From positions 264,566-328,565 of the forward strand of contig JAJIRX010000721.1 of assembly GCA_023853785.1 (NCBI GenBank): a DNA stretch of 64,000 bases, read 5' to 3'. The notes beneath the pieces were generated by a model, which had not been told where the DNA came from, searched no databases, and saw only the letters and a list, made by a program, of their open reading frames with translations. Positions 28,879 through 40,037 of this stretch are shown piece by piece (the stretch's first letter is position 1; every line of letters begins with the position of its first letter). The position numbers were made by a program, and so were the translations under genes. The stretch is from Psilocybe azurescens (lineage: Eukaryota > Basidiomycota > Agaricomycetes > Agaricales > Agrocybaceae).

Positions 28879-30147
28879 CTACTTCTCCTTCTCGACCACA
28901 AAGGTACAAGTCCCCGTCGCCTCTAACTCGATCAAATTATTGATTGTTGTTTCCGCGATGTTCTGTAGTGCTTCGGATGTTAAAAATGCCTGGTGGCCTC
29001 TGTGTTTCTTTGAGCATCAAGTCAAGAACATAAAAGTAAGAAAGGGGACTAACGTCATGAAAACGTTATAGAAAGACAGAAGCCGAGCGAAGCTGTCGTC
29101 CGCGATGACTTTTGCACTCGAATCTGCAAAGAAGTAATTGGATTCTCGCTCGTACACATCTAACCCGACAGCGGAGACATGTCCTGTCTTCAGTGCTCTG
29201 TCAATAGAATCAGTTGGTGGCGTTTCATTTGGCAGGAAAGGAAAGAAAGGTACCGGATTAGAGCATATGTGTCGATAAGTCCTCCACGAGAAGTGTTGAT
29301 GAGGACCACACCCTTCTTGGTCTTGGTAAGATTGTTGTCGTTGATGATATACTTCGTACTCTCGGTAAGCGGACAATGGAGGCTGATGATATCAGACCTC
29401 GAGAGGAGCTCGTCGAGGGTGTCGACATAGCTAACACCGTGTTCTTCAGCAAGTTTAGATGGATATGGATCGTAGGCTATGACATTAGCACCAAACCCTT
29501 GGGAGAGGATTTTGCCCGTTAACAGTCCAATCCTTCCAGTACCGATCAATCCAATGGTCTTGCCGTGGATGTTGAAGCCCAGGAGACCATCAAGAAGGAA
29601 GTTTCCTTCTCGAACGCGATTGTATGCCTTGTGGTACTTGCGAATGACTGTCATGATCATCCCAACCGTGAACTCTGCCACCGCTTCTGGGGAATAAGCC
29701 GGCACGCGTGCGACCTTGATACCGTACTCATGGGCCGCCTCCAAGTCGACATTGTTGAACCCAGCACACCGCAAAGCAACAAATTTCTGAAAGAAATCAA
29801 CGAGTTAGATTCTAAGACACAAAATGATCGAAGTCGAAGTAAAACATCGAAGCGTACCACTCCAATCTCCGAGAGTTTCTTGATAACATAGGAGTCGCAT
29901 ATATCATTGACGAAGATGCAGACAGCATTGTGACCAGCAGCCAAGATCGCGGTCTTTTCGTCGAGGAGTGGGTCAAGGAAAGTAAAAGTCAATTCTTTCC
30001 CTTCAGGTATAGTCGCCTCGAGAAGTGAATTGAGATCATACTAGATGAAGGTCAGAATTACGAGAGCAAGGACCACAATCGAAGACCTAGACTGGAAGAT
30101 GTACATCCAATACATACCTTCTGTGTTCCAAAGACGGCGACCTTCAT
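28879..30147 (-). CDS. D-lactate dehydrogenase-like 2-hydroxyacid dehydrogenase
   Basis: NAD-dependent D-2-hydroxyacid dehydrogenase, most like the LdhA-type D-lactate dehydrogenases that convert pyruvate and D-lactate. The start at 30147 gives [10 protein letters not shown], and an intron leads to [14 protein letters not shown]. Visible motifs are [15 protein letters not shown] (substrate loop), [12 protein letters not shown], the Rossmann [15 protein letters not shown] (29526-29570), the catalytic Arg in [10 protein letters not shown], the Glu in [14 protein letters not shown], and the catalytic His in the last exon [17 protein letters not shown]. The stop is TAG 28881-28879. Five exons and about 340 residues are normal for the family. 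It converges on mcm4 (197 bp between stops). LdhA-like enzymes in fungi are often closest to bacterial ones, so a past transfer is possible, but I see introns and no compositional shift. Confidence 0.9.
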
Positions 30148-30582
30148 GACGATGGTAGTAAGAACGGTCGAATATCCATCTCTGGATGCATACAATGTCA
30201 GTCGCGCGTGAATAGCCAGGTGTTATCAATCAGGGGCTGCTATTTCTGGCTAACCAAGACTGATTGCCGTTCCTTGGCGGCACAGGCCTGTATTCTACAG
30301 CCAATGTGACTTAACGTAGCGATTCTCTTTTGAGAAAGGCCGGTGTAGACAAGCTGACAGCAAACCAAGCCCAGGTTGGCCCAGACGAATAGTAACTGTA
30401 TAAATAGATCTAAGAGAACCTGGGGTAATAACCTCCTTACATCATATCCCAACATGAATATGATAGAGCATGCCTTGAAACACGTCAATCTTTACCAAGA
30501 TGCAGACAGGTGTCTAGCCTTTAGCCAGAATCGGCTTGTTATATCATCCAACGCCCGGCCCTATCAGACAACTCCTAGCGTC
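30148..30582. other. Intergenic between two minus-strand genes
   Basis: About 435 bp holding the promoter of the dehydrogenase gene and the 3' flank of the App1 gene. A plus-strand ORF covering 30376-30834 is antisense to the last App1 exon and is not a gene. Confidence 0.4.
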
Positions 30583-31840
30583 CTAGCACTCTCCTCCGGC
30601 TACGTTGATACTGGCGAGGCCTGCAATATCAGCGTCCGTGTAGGTCCTAAATCTACTGGCAGGGATGCCAGAAAAGGCGGCTGCAAATCTTTCATCAGTG
30701 TTATTAGCGCCCTCAACACGGCGGATCCAAGCACACGAAATAGAATCGTCATATTTCCTGATCCTGAATATACAAAACGAAGAATGAGCAACCGGAGTAC
30801 TTGTCGTATTATTATGGAGATGACTTACGATTGAGCATAGACCTCAGGATCTTTCTGGGTCGAATCACCAATAGCCAACCACTTCTTGTTTGGATACATC
30901 CCTTTGACGCGGTCGATCGATGAAAGTTTAAATGCTTCGGTGTTGCTACTGGTGATAAACTGGATAATTTCACTGGGATCGACGATGGTAAGATTTGAAG
31001 CGAAGATAGGCCCCTTAGCAGTAGAATAGGTGGTATCCAGGAATTCGTTCAAGAATGGGTATATTTGGAATGGTGAGGCTGTAATATACACGAACTGAGG
31101 GTCATTGAGCGATTTGGAAAGCGATGTGTAGAGTTCTGGCATGCCAGGGACAGGTTTAGGTTCCTCCAATAGAGTGGATTTGAGGAGCGCAAGTTTATCA
31201 AGAGTGTTGGATATCTTGACAGTATCATCGATATCTTTAAATCAATTTTTAGACAATAGACAATTCATAAGGCGAGAATTCAATTACCAGATATAACCCC
31301 AAATCCAGAGTCAGGAGAAGAAAAGACGGAGGCCTTGACCGTCCTTTCGTTGAAGAAACCGCCCAGTTTAGCTGTGGACTCGAGTTCCTTTCCAGCGCCG
31401 CATGTACCCAATGATACACCGGTTTTCAAAGACATTCCAAGGTCGGAACCAGAGGTTTCGCCAGTCTGTGCGGTCAAAGAGCATCCAACGACAGTGACAG
31501 TGATCAGCTTTCCAGGAAGACCAATAGCCCCTATCAGCTTGATCCGCTCCCTCAAATTATCGATTTGATCCCCCACATTCACACCCAACGTCGATAAGAC
31601 AGCAGAAAGTGCTGCAGTCAGGCCTCCTAGGTCTATTTGGCGAAGTGAGACAAACGATTGGAGATCTATCAACGTGTTTCCTGGGTTGGCCGGATCAGGA
31701 TATGCGGGTGCGTCGAATACAAGAATGTCGTCCAGAATGCCGACGTCATCAAGGATTCCGCGACTTTCTGGGAGAGTTGGAAGGCTATGGACCGCAGAGG
31801 AGATCAGAGCTATGCTCAAGTACAATCTTCCCAGCTGCAT
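30583..31840 (-). CDS. Secreted App1-type phosphatidate phosphatase (DUF2183)
   Basis: The start at 31840 gives a signal peptide (MQLGRLYLSIALISSAVHSL). A linker domain and then the App1/DUF2183 catalytic domain follow. The haloacid-dehalogenase motif I DxDxT is seen as SDIDDTVKIS, split by an intron at about 31212-31287. Further conserved blocks are FVYITASPFQIYPFLNEFLD (motif II region), KGMYPNKKWLAIGDSTQKDP (motif IV, GDS), and a last exon after 30774 reading SIRKYDDSISCAWIRRVEGA then ASRFRTYTDADI. The stop is TAG 30585-30583. App1 of yeast removes phosphate from phosphatidic acid at actin patches. This version looks exported or secretory and belongs to the signal-peptide-bearing fungal branch. 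Length is about 370 residues. Activity on lipid is inferred from the family. Confidence 0.87.
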
Positions 31841-33312
31841 CGTAATAAATGTGGTTTTGAAAGGTGGCAGCGACGTTCGAATGAAGAGAGCGTAAGTGTA
31901 AGAAACCAAGCTGGTAAAGATGAGGTGTTTAATGTATTTCACGAGCACTGAAGCACATGAAAATGAGACACACATTCGTCCTTCGCAGAAGGACCCAAAA
32001 CAAAAACGAACCGAAAAACAGCGATCAGAAGAACAAACGAGCGCCGAAGTCATAAAGCTAGCTTTTATAAGAGAACCAATAGCAAAGAGCACGGTCCTCC
32101 GAGAAATGGGTAGCATATGGACAACACGAGATCATGTATGATGTATGATGGTTGCTTCAAGGTGTGTATCAACAGCTATAGGTTTGTCGGTAATCTAAAG
32201 AACACGAGGGTCACGAACCCAGTGGGCCTGACGAAAGACAAGAGAACGAGACAATCCACGATGGTCAAAGTGAGACAGACCAGACAGACCCTCAAACTCT
32301 CGAGAGAAATGGGAGATACAGCGCTTGCTCTAGTAACCGCATGACCTGAGGTCCTAAGGCACGGCAGCTTGTGGAAATTGCATCGAAACACCCCGTCGCG
32401 AACAGAACTGATTGAGCGGTCTCCGGCGCCTTCCTGTAGGCTTTGTACTGCTCTGAACTTCTGCCAAGAGATGATAAATGGGGGAAGAAATACGGGGCAT
32501 AAGGCAAATAGCCATGAAAGACTCATTACAAGATGGCAGTAGGTGACAAAAGAAGAACGTGCGAAATATAGTCGGGAAGACACCTTGAACAAACTTGGGA
32601 ATGCCCAGGATGTGACCAAGTCAAAACGAATCTTCTCTAGTCTAGTCTACGTATACAGAGATACAGAACAATGTTATACAATAGATATCTATTTGATCTG
32701 TGATCTCCAGCTACTTTGAAGACTCAAGTGATCGATTGTCGCCTCAATTTGAGAAATTTCGAACCATATCTGAACGCATTTCAGAGGTTGTTCAGAGCTC
32801 TCGAATTCTATTGCACCCTTCTTCATTATTAGCGGAGGATTGAACACTATCATCCAGAACCATAGAGAAAAAGTTCTTGTACTATGATTCAAACCTTCAG
32901 TGGAACATACTTACATATTTTGGTATCACGTTACAAGAAACTTGCTTTCATGAATCGCTTTGAAGAGGATGGACTTCGACCCCAGAAGTTCGCAGGACAG
33001 CTTCCAAAACGTAGCTCCATAAGGAATTCGGGTAGCCCATCCTCCGCACGTCGACACCTCGGGGTACCGAGAAAGTCGAATAATGTTGAGCGAAACACAT
33101 TGGTGGCTGATCCTTCGAGGTGATTCAATGACGGAATAGACGATACAGACCGAGAATGCGATACAATACAAGCCTGCAGAGAACATGCTCAAATACTATG
33201 CGCAGGAGCTTCCAGATGATACCAGAGACTGAAATTGGTGTTACACAAAGATCTAAAGAACAAAACCAAAAGGAGAACGTTCTATCGGCCATATCTATTA
33301 GGCAAGCCATGG
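31841..33312. other. Intergenic, nothing recognised
   Basis: About 1.5 kb between App1 and rbx1. It contains only short overlapping ORFs on both strands with no recognisable domains. The first 250 bp should contain the App1 promoter. Confidence 0.4.
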
Positions 33313-33944
<632 letters not shown>

Positions 33945-34644
33945 TGTAGCAAAGGAAAAAGTAAAGAGTGCGACCGGAAAGGTTGAAACCAAGGGTGGCG
34001 GATGTGGTACAAGCGGGAACCTGGTGCTCGACGCTATTCACAATGAGGAGCTGTATTTGGCTCAGACGGTGGCGGCAAACATGTCATGAAGACACTCACG
34101 CTGATTTGAACCTCCATTATTCTACTTACACAGTACAGAATCCTTGGATTTATGTGTGCCCAATAAATTCTTATCCGCCCACCCATCTACGGTTAATCAA
34201 ATTGGCCATTTTTTCGGCCCTTCAAACTTCAGTTCCAAGCCAGGCTACAGTGTGATTTGGTTTGCATCTCGAACAAGATCGGATTCGTATGCCAAATGGC
34301 AGTCAGTTGTAATCGGAAGCTCGAATGTCTGTTGGCAAAGTTATATTATTTCTTCCCCTCAGGATACCATACAAGGACTGTCTTTTCTCCTCGAGGGCAA
34401 CAAAAGTATTCCCTGGTCAATACCCACCTACTATGTAAGTAGAAGCAACAACTTTTAATAGCTTTTATATGAATTTGTATGTTTATTTTCACCGGAAAAA
34501 GGCGGTGCATCTAGTACTTCTTTTTACACTTGAAAGCCGCTCTGTAGAGGAGCTGAGATTTAAGTTCTCATTCTGTCCTGATTGTAAAAGTTTGATCGCA
34601 AGCCTGGCTGCGATAGCACCGCAAAAAGTAAAGCTCTACTTGTA
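33945..34644. other. Intergenic, nothing recognised
   Basis: About 700 bp from the rbx1 start to the first MITE. It should hold the rbx1 promoter. No coherent coding sequence was seen. Confidence 0.35.
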
Positions 34645-35006
34645 CTGTACTATTTCGACCAATTGTTCAGGGCATGTTACACGTTACACATATAGTTCAT
34701 TTGACCAAGTGTTCAAAGTTGGCCGTTACCTGTTACAGACAAGCAAAATTGTTCAGTTCGAGGGGTTGCACCATTGGTCCCTTGATTAAGATTCTAAGAA
34801 GAATGATTACCATTCCATTTTTAAATCTTTATTCTGAGCACTAGATAGGTTGCGGTCAATTGTTTAGCAAAAATTCGCATTTTTCAGCCTCTAAAAAGTT
34901 CATTTCAGGTGTTCATCTGTCCCCGTTACCCGTTACATTTTACAAAATTGTTCAGTTCAGTATGCCCCGTTATCCGTTACATGAACTATCGGTCGAAATA
35001 GTACAG
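34645..35006. mobile_element. TA-flanked MITE (Tc1/mariner-like ends)
   Basis: A 362-bp stretch begins with CTGTACTATTTCGACC (34645-34660) and ends with its exact reverse complement GGTCGAAATAGTACAG (34991-35006). Both ends are flanked by TA (34643-34644 and 35007-35008), the target duplication of Tc1/mariner-type elements. Inside are repeated subterminal motifs of the form GTTACCCGTTACA (GTTACACGTTACAC, GTTACCTGTTACAG, GTTACCCGTTACAT, GTTATCCGTTACAT) and repeated AATTGTTCAG. No ORF of a transposase is present, so it is non-autonomous. Confidence 0.75.
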
Positions 35007-35389
35007 TATCTCAAAAATGTGTGGTGGAAGCTCTCTCTTTGCCTACGACTCAAGGCGACTTCGACTCGTCAAGGTAGTACATCTTCTGGAACAGCCTTTG
35101 CTTGTATGGTTTCGCGCAACATCTGGACTTACTCGGGTATCAATGCGCAGCAAATTACAACCGGTAAAGCATGGTCGTATTCAGTGTACTTATGAGAAGT
35201 CTAGATGTCTTGTAGCCTACATATACATAAGTACCTGAGGCATGCAAAGCTATGAATGATATGAATGTCACTTTTGTTCTGCTAATACCAATCAGGTTTA
35301 GCTCCACTGGAGCCCATCCCAACGTACTCACGCCTCTTTCAGCTCTCTTCGAACAACCTACTCTCTTTAACTTACTCTGAATACACCTC

Positions 35390-35836
35390 ATGTCGGACAC
35401 AGGAGGAGAAATATGCACGATGTTGTGTGGAGGTTGCTGTACGTCCATTCATTCACTCTGGGCAAGCCAAGATTAGTGGTTGGACTGACCGGTGCATCTT
35501 CCTTTCTTTCCCACCACGGATGACACCGTGTAGGCCTCGTTCTGTTTTCTGGTCTGGCCAATTGGTGTAACACACGTGGGCCTTCACCCTTCGCTCATGG
35601 CAAGACATTTCTTAAAACTCCTTCCTTGATTCTATACAGAGTCGTACGGTTCAGTAGGATGCGGACTGAATAGCAATGCAGGATGCTGCGAATCATGCTG
35701 CGGCAAGTCGTTCGACGAAGACAATTTTGAGGCGCAGGTGCAAAAAGACCTGAAGAAGACACGAGACCCTAATGCGCCGCCAGCTACTAGTGAGTGTGAC
35801 GATCCGGTATTCTCCTTACTCTTTGATTATCTATAG
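35390..35836 (+). CDS. Small Cys-rich membrane-associated protein, C-terminus replaced by LTR sequence
   Basis: The start ATG at 35390 gives MSDTGGEICTMLCGGCC. Introns at about 35440-35534 and 35578-35640 join LVLFSGLANWCNT and SYGSVGCGLNSNAGCCESCC, then GKSFDEDNFEAQVQKDLKKT and RDPNAPPATS. The protein is Cys-rich with a short hydrophobic stretch after the CGGCC motif. I have the impression of a widespread fungal family of about 120 residues, function unknown. An LTR retroelement inserted at codon SER-GLU (GTGAG, 35790-35794). The frame runs into the LTR and adds only CDDPVFSLLFDYL before TAG 35834-35836. The lost C-terminal codons lie at 39958-40037. Whether the truncated protein is functional is unknown. 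Confidence 0.7.
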
Positions 35837-36162
35837 TTTTATCTTATCTTCATATTTCGACTACATTCCATTCCGTCGACTGATATACGACTTCGTCCCT
35901 TTTTCTTCCTTTATCCGTTATCCCTGAAACACTCCCTTAGATACCTTATTCATTCTCCTTAGCCACAAACCCTTTTACTTAGTTCTAGACCTCTTCCTTA
36001 CAGTATAAATACAGGCTGTAGTAGATACCAATTTCCCCCAGTGAACAACTAGCTCTTATACCTGTCTATACCAAGGCTTAAGCTTCACTACATCTACCTC
36101 TATCCGTGTGTCAGAACGAAACTATCGCCGCTCTTGCAGTCACGATAGTAACTTCTGTCACA
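35795..36162 (+). repeat. 5' LTR
   Basis: 368 bp, TGTGACGATCC...CTTCTGTCACA, preceded by the target duplicate GTGAG. A TATAAATA box lies at 36004-36011, giving a likely Pol II start near 36035. The junction with the interior can pair with itself (TGTCA...TGACA around 36156-36173). Confidence 0.92.
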
Positions 36163-36337
36163 TATTTTTGACAGTACACCTCTACACTCCATCTCAAAAC
36201 TCTCCCTCGCCGTCTCGACGTCTGGTACCCTCTGGTCTGATCAACCAGAGATATCCACCTCAAGATAGCAACCCCTACTCGTTTGAATTTTGTTACCCCC
36301 GTACGTAAATCTTTGAAGTTTTTATTTACTGAATACT

Positions 36338-38438
36338 ATGGCACCTAGATACAGCCTACGTTCCCATTCCCGTGCCGCAGATCCGGGTGATCAGCGGTCG
36401 CAATCTCCTGTCTTTCCGAACCCCGATTCGGACGTGGCCGACGAACACATCCCCAGGCGCACTTACAGTGACGTCGTGTCGTCGAGACCTCCCGCTCCCT
36501 CATACGCAGATGAGCGGGATGCCGTTACCCAGCCTCCGGCATACCAACGGATGGCATCTAGTGGGAACGGCTCTATTAACGATGACAACAATGGGCAAGA
36601 CTACATAGTCAATTTAATAAATAAATCCTCTACTTCTGAAGAGTCTGATGAAGAGAAAAACGGTCCATGGACCACTGTCCAGAGCAAGAGCTCCAAGAGA
36701 CATGAGGCGGCTACGCGCCGTGAGAATTCTGTTGAAGAATTAAGAAAGCATGCCAAGAAACGCGCCCATGGGCGCTCTCCGAAATAGATTTGGTTATTCA
36801 CCAAGCCGAGAAATCCTTAAATAAGGATGAGAAAGTGCGGATTGACCGCCGAAATAAGAAAGTCCGCCGTGAACGTTCTGTTTCACTTGGCGAAGGAACC
36901 TCTAAGAATAAGGGAAAATTTATTGACCCTCGAGAATGGGGAAATGCCAACATTCCTGAAGCTGAATTGAGCTCCAGAGCTCAGAAGGATGCCTTCAAAG
37001 AGGCCAAGAAACATGCCAAGAAGTTAAATAAAAATAAAATCATATCATCTGGACAAGTGAGGCCTATTATTAGCGAGAGCATCTCCACTGCTCCTGGCAT
37101 TCGGTTTGACCAAATGGCAAACCATTCCCGTTTGAGAACTAATCCTTTGCCCATTTCGGCAAGGCCTACTGCTCACATTAATCCCAAGTCATTCCTAGCC
37201 AGTGCGCTTAAGAGTGTTACCCCTTCTAAGAAGAAAAATAAGAATTATAAAAAGGCACCTACTACTAGTTCTTCGAGCTCTCCCAGCTCTAGTTCTTCGT
37301 CAGATTCCTCTTCTGAGTCCAATGACTTCAGTAGCAACTTGTCATCTGATGACTCATCCAGTGAGTCGTCCGAAGATCTTCCCAGAAAGTCCGATAAGCG
37401 AAAGCGGCATCGGAAACACCACAAATCCAAGCCATCTGGCGGAAAGGCATTCAAGCCGAGCACGTATGATGGCCGCGCCGATCCGCGCGCCTATCATCGG
37501 TTTGTTAAAGAAAGTAATGCTTACCTTGAGGATAGTGGATTTAAGAAAAAGCGGAGGATCCTTGCATTATCCTATTTTTTGGAAGACAAAGCATATGATT
37601 ATTATCTACAAAAGGCTGCCATCAATGAAGAGACCATGCCTATGACTACATTCTATGAGGGGTTATTCAATTACTGTTTTCCTATAGATTATAAGCAGAA
37701 TATCCGTAGGAAATTTGAAAAAGCAACTCAAGGAAATCGCAAGGTTAGCGAATACATACATTACCTTGAAGAGCAATATAATTTGCTTGGGTCATTAACC
37801 GAGAGCGACCTTGTGAACCGGTTCTGGAACGGAGCAGCTGATTATCTTCAGCGCGGATTATGGCGCAACGGTCTCCATCCGGACTCATCTACATGGGATC
37901 AAGTCGTTAGTCAAGCCGAAATCATTGAGATTTCGGAAAATGTGGGTCAATATAATAGAGGCCCCTGGCACTCAACCTCGCATAATCGTGAAACACGCTC
38001 ACAGGATAAGCGCCGGGATTACTTTGGATCTCAGCACAAAGATAAAACTGCCTCCGACAAGCAGGACAGTAGTTATACAATGAATACTTCATATGAAGAC
38101 AAGAATAAAAAATCTAATAACGAAGAATCTCGTTCCAGGTCCCATACATACATTCAGAAAATTGAATTAAAAACAAACAGCCTGAAGAGGATGATGCAGA
38201 TAGAATAGCAACTGGGAGATGCTTCCGTTGCAATGAACCCGGTCATCTTTCTCGCAACTGCCCTCAAGGAAGCTCTGTAAAATATAGCGGTAGTAAACCA
38301 CCTGGGATATCCGCATACAATTTACAACCTACTATGGAGAACGATGCGAGCACAGACTCTTCCGATGAGTTTATCGAAGTTCTAGATAGTATGCCGTTAG
38401 GCGCCATTCATTTTGAGTATCCATTGTTGGACCACTGA
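36338..38438 (+). pseudogene. gag: Retrotransposon Gag with zinc knuckle, in three frames
   Basis: Segment 1 (36338-36787) starts MAPRYSLRSHSRAADPGDQ and is disordered. Segment 2 is open from 36736 to 38208, one frame back (-1). It contains a Ser-rich stretch and then the capsid-like Retrotrans_gag region (RADPRAYHRFVKESNAYLED ... FYEGLFNYCFPIDYKQNIRR ... LVNRFWNGAADYLQRGLWRN). Segment 3 is again one frame back. It carries the CCHC knuckle CFRCNEPGHLSRNC (38220-38261) and ends at TGA 38436-38438. The two frame changes lie in 36736-36787 and near the A5 run at about 38168-38175. Neither has a perfect X-XXY-YYZ slippery heptamer in frame, so mutation or assembly indels are more likely than programmed slippage. 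Gag builds the particle that packages the RNA. Confidence 0.8.
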
Positions 38439-39589
38439 TTCTAACTGTCTCGTATTGTACTCCAAACGGAGGGCGAGAATATTCAGTAATGTACTCGCTG
38501 CTTCGTATTACAATTTCCTCTTTATTTTATTAGTTTGAACCCTTTCGTAGTACCTCCCCGCATCGATGCTTCCATTCATCCATTAACTCATACTTAACAT
38601 TTATTCTTCTACCTTCTATCTCCACAGACACGAACTTTAGTGTAGACTTTTATTCAGCAAAGTCATCATGCCATATTCCACTCTTTCATTTTGAACTTTT
38701 CATTCTGTCCACTTGCTCTCTCTCTATCGCTTTATTTCCCTATCGCTATTGATATCTCTCCTTTCCTTTATTTTCAGGAACCCCGTCGCTCTTTTCAGTC
38801 CTGTTTACTTTTATGTCATTCCTTTAACCCCTGCCAATATTTCTCGTCGTCTTACATCTCCGGCGCCATGGTCCATCATCGCTCCGTCCATAGTCAACGC
38901 CTCCATTGTCGTCCTTCCAGTCCCTCCACACCCGATGCCGTCGTCGTCGTTCCTTTTACCATCATCAGCAACATCTCTTTCGGCCTTCTTCCCGCACTCT
39001 CAACCACGCTTCCGCTACCTATGTCTATGCCTGCCATCGTATCCTGTTCATAATATTTTCGGTATCGGTCAAATCAAACCTCGCACCTCGCGCTCGAGCT
39101 CTTATTAATGCACATTACCACCACCATTTGCGCATATGGCCGCAAATTCCCTCATCAAAAACATATTCATCAAACATTACTACTTCTTGCCGACCTCGGT
39201 ACTCTATCTCTCATACACCACGCCGCACACTTCTTTCCTACATCATCACAACACTTGGATATCACTTTCACAAGCATTCTCATTCGGCGAATCGTCCACA
39301 CTGTCCCGGTGGACACGGGAAATTCTTCTTTTAAACGCACCCTTTATTACTCGCTAGACGCGAGATATTCTCGCGAATGCACTCATTTGCGCAAGACGAG
39401 CATCAAACCTTTCAAACATTCCAAAACGGCAAATATACTCGGCCCTCTTAAAAACATCTATTTCAACTCGGACATCGAAATGGCTTATAATTCTAAGGCA
39501 GGACCTTCTCATCCACATCTCGACATTCATTTGGCGACATTCCTTCGATCTAACGTTTGGGCATTATTCTATAATACCCGGAGGGCGTA
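38439..39589 (+). other. Non-coding 3' interior of the LTR element
   Basis: About 1.15 kb between gag and the 3' LTR. It is pyrimidine-rich on the plus strand and has overlapping plus-strand ORFs (38691-39053, 38713-39108, 39108-39722), the last running into the LTR. None shows a polymerase, protease or integrase motif. It could be captured sequence or a replaced pol region. It ends in the purine-rich GGAGGGCGTA. Confidence 0.6.
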
Positions 39590-39957
39590 TGTGACGATCC
39601 GGTATTCTCCTTACTCTTTGATTATCTATAGTTTTATCTTATCTTCATATTTCGACTACATTCCATTCCGTCGACTGATATACGACTTCGTCCCTTTTTC
39701 TTCCTTTATCCGTTATCCCTGAAACACTCCCTTAGATACCTTATTCATTCTCCTTAGCCACAAACCCTTTTACTTAGTTCTAGACCTCTTCCTTACAGTA
39801 TAAATACAGGCTGTAGTAGATACCAATTTCCCCCAGTGAACAACTAGCTCTTATACCTGTCTATACCAAGGCTTAAGCTTCACTACATCTACCTCTATCC
39901 GTGTGTCAGAACGAAACTATCGCCGCTCTTGCAGTCACGATAGTAACTTCTGTCACA
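39590..39957 (+). repeat. 3' LTR
   Basis: 368 bp, identical to the 5' LTR as far as I can read, with TATAAATA at 39799-39806. It is followed by the target duplicate GTGAG (39958-39962). Confidence 0.92.
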
Positions 39958-40037
39958 GTGAGCAACCACAGGCAACAGAAGGAATGTCAGCACAGAGCTC
40001 CCCGCAGGCCGTGGGGGCAAAACAGGAAGAGAAGTGA
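39958..40037 (+). pseudogene. Stranded C-terminal exon part of the Cys-rich gene
   Basis: Directly after the 3' LTR the host frame resumes: the duplicated GTGAG is followed by codons reading QPQATEGMSAQSSPQAVGAK and then a few residues to TGA 40035-40037. Without the element this joins in frame to RDPNAPPATS at 35791. This shows that the insertion hit coding sequence, not an intron. Confidence 0.75.

Larger units (their letters stand above)
35795..39957 (+). mobile_element. Young non-autonomous LTR retrotransposon with Gag only (TR-GAG-like)
   Basis: A 4,163-bp element bounded by two 368-bp LTRs that I read as identical base for base and flanked by the target-site duplication GTGAG (35790-35794 and 39958-39962). 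The LTRs begin TGTGAC and end GTCACA. The interior encodes a Ty3-type Gag in broken frames (36338-38438), with a capsid-like region and a CCHC zinc knuckle. No protease, reverse transcriptase, RNase H or integrase motif is visible in any frame of the remaining 1.15 kb. No standard tRNA primer site was recognised after the 5' LTR. A purine-rich GGAGGGCGTA lies directly before the 3' LTR as a possible polypurine tract. It must have been mobilised by an autonomous relative elsewhere in the genome. Confidence 0.88.

Noticed and set aside
30376..30834. 152-residue plus-strand ORF
   Set aside because: It is antisense to the last exon of the App1 gene, whose minus-strand reading (SIRKYDDSISCAWIRRVEGA) matches the family.
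34660..34990. Repeated GTTACCCGTTACA motifs considered as telomere-like or viral sequence
   Set aside because: There are only four imperfect copies, confined between the MITE ends, so they are better explained as subterminal repeats.
38160..38180. Programmed -1 frameshift site in gag
   Set aside because: The A5 run does not form a correct X-XXY-YYZ heptamer in the upstream frame, and the upstream frame change (36736-36787) has none either.
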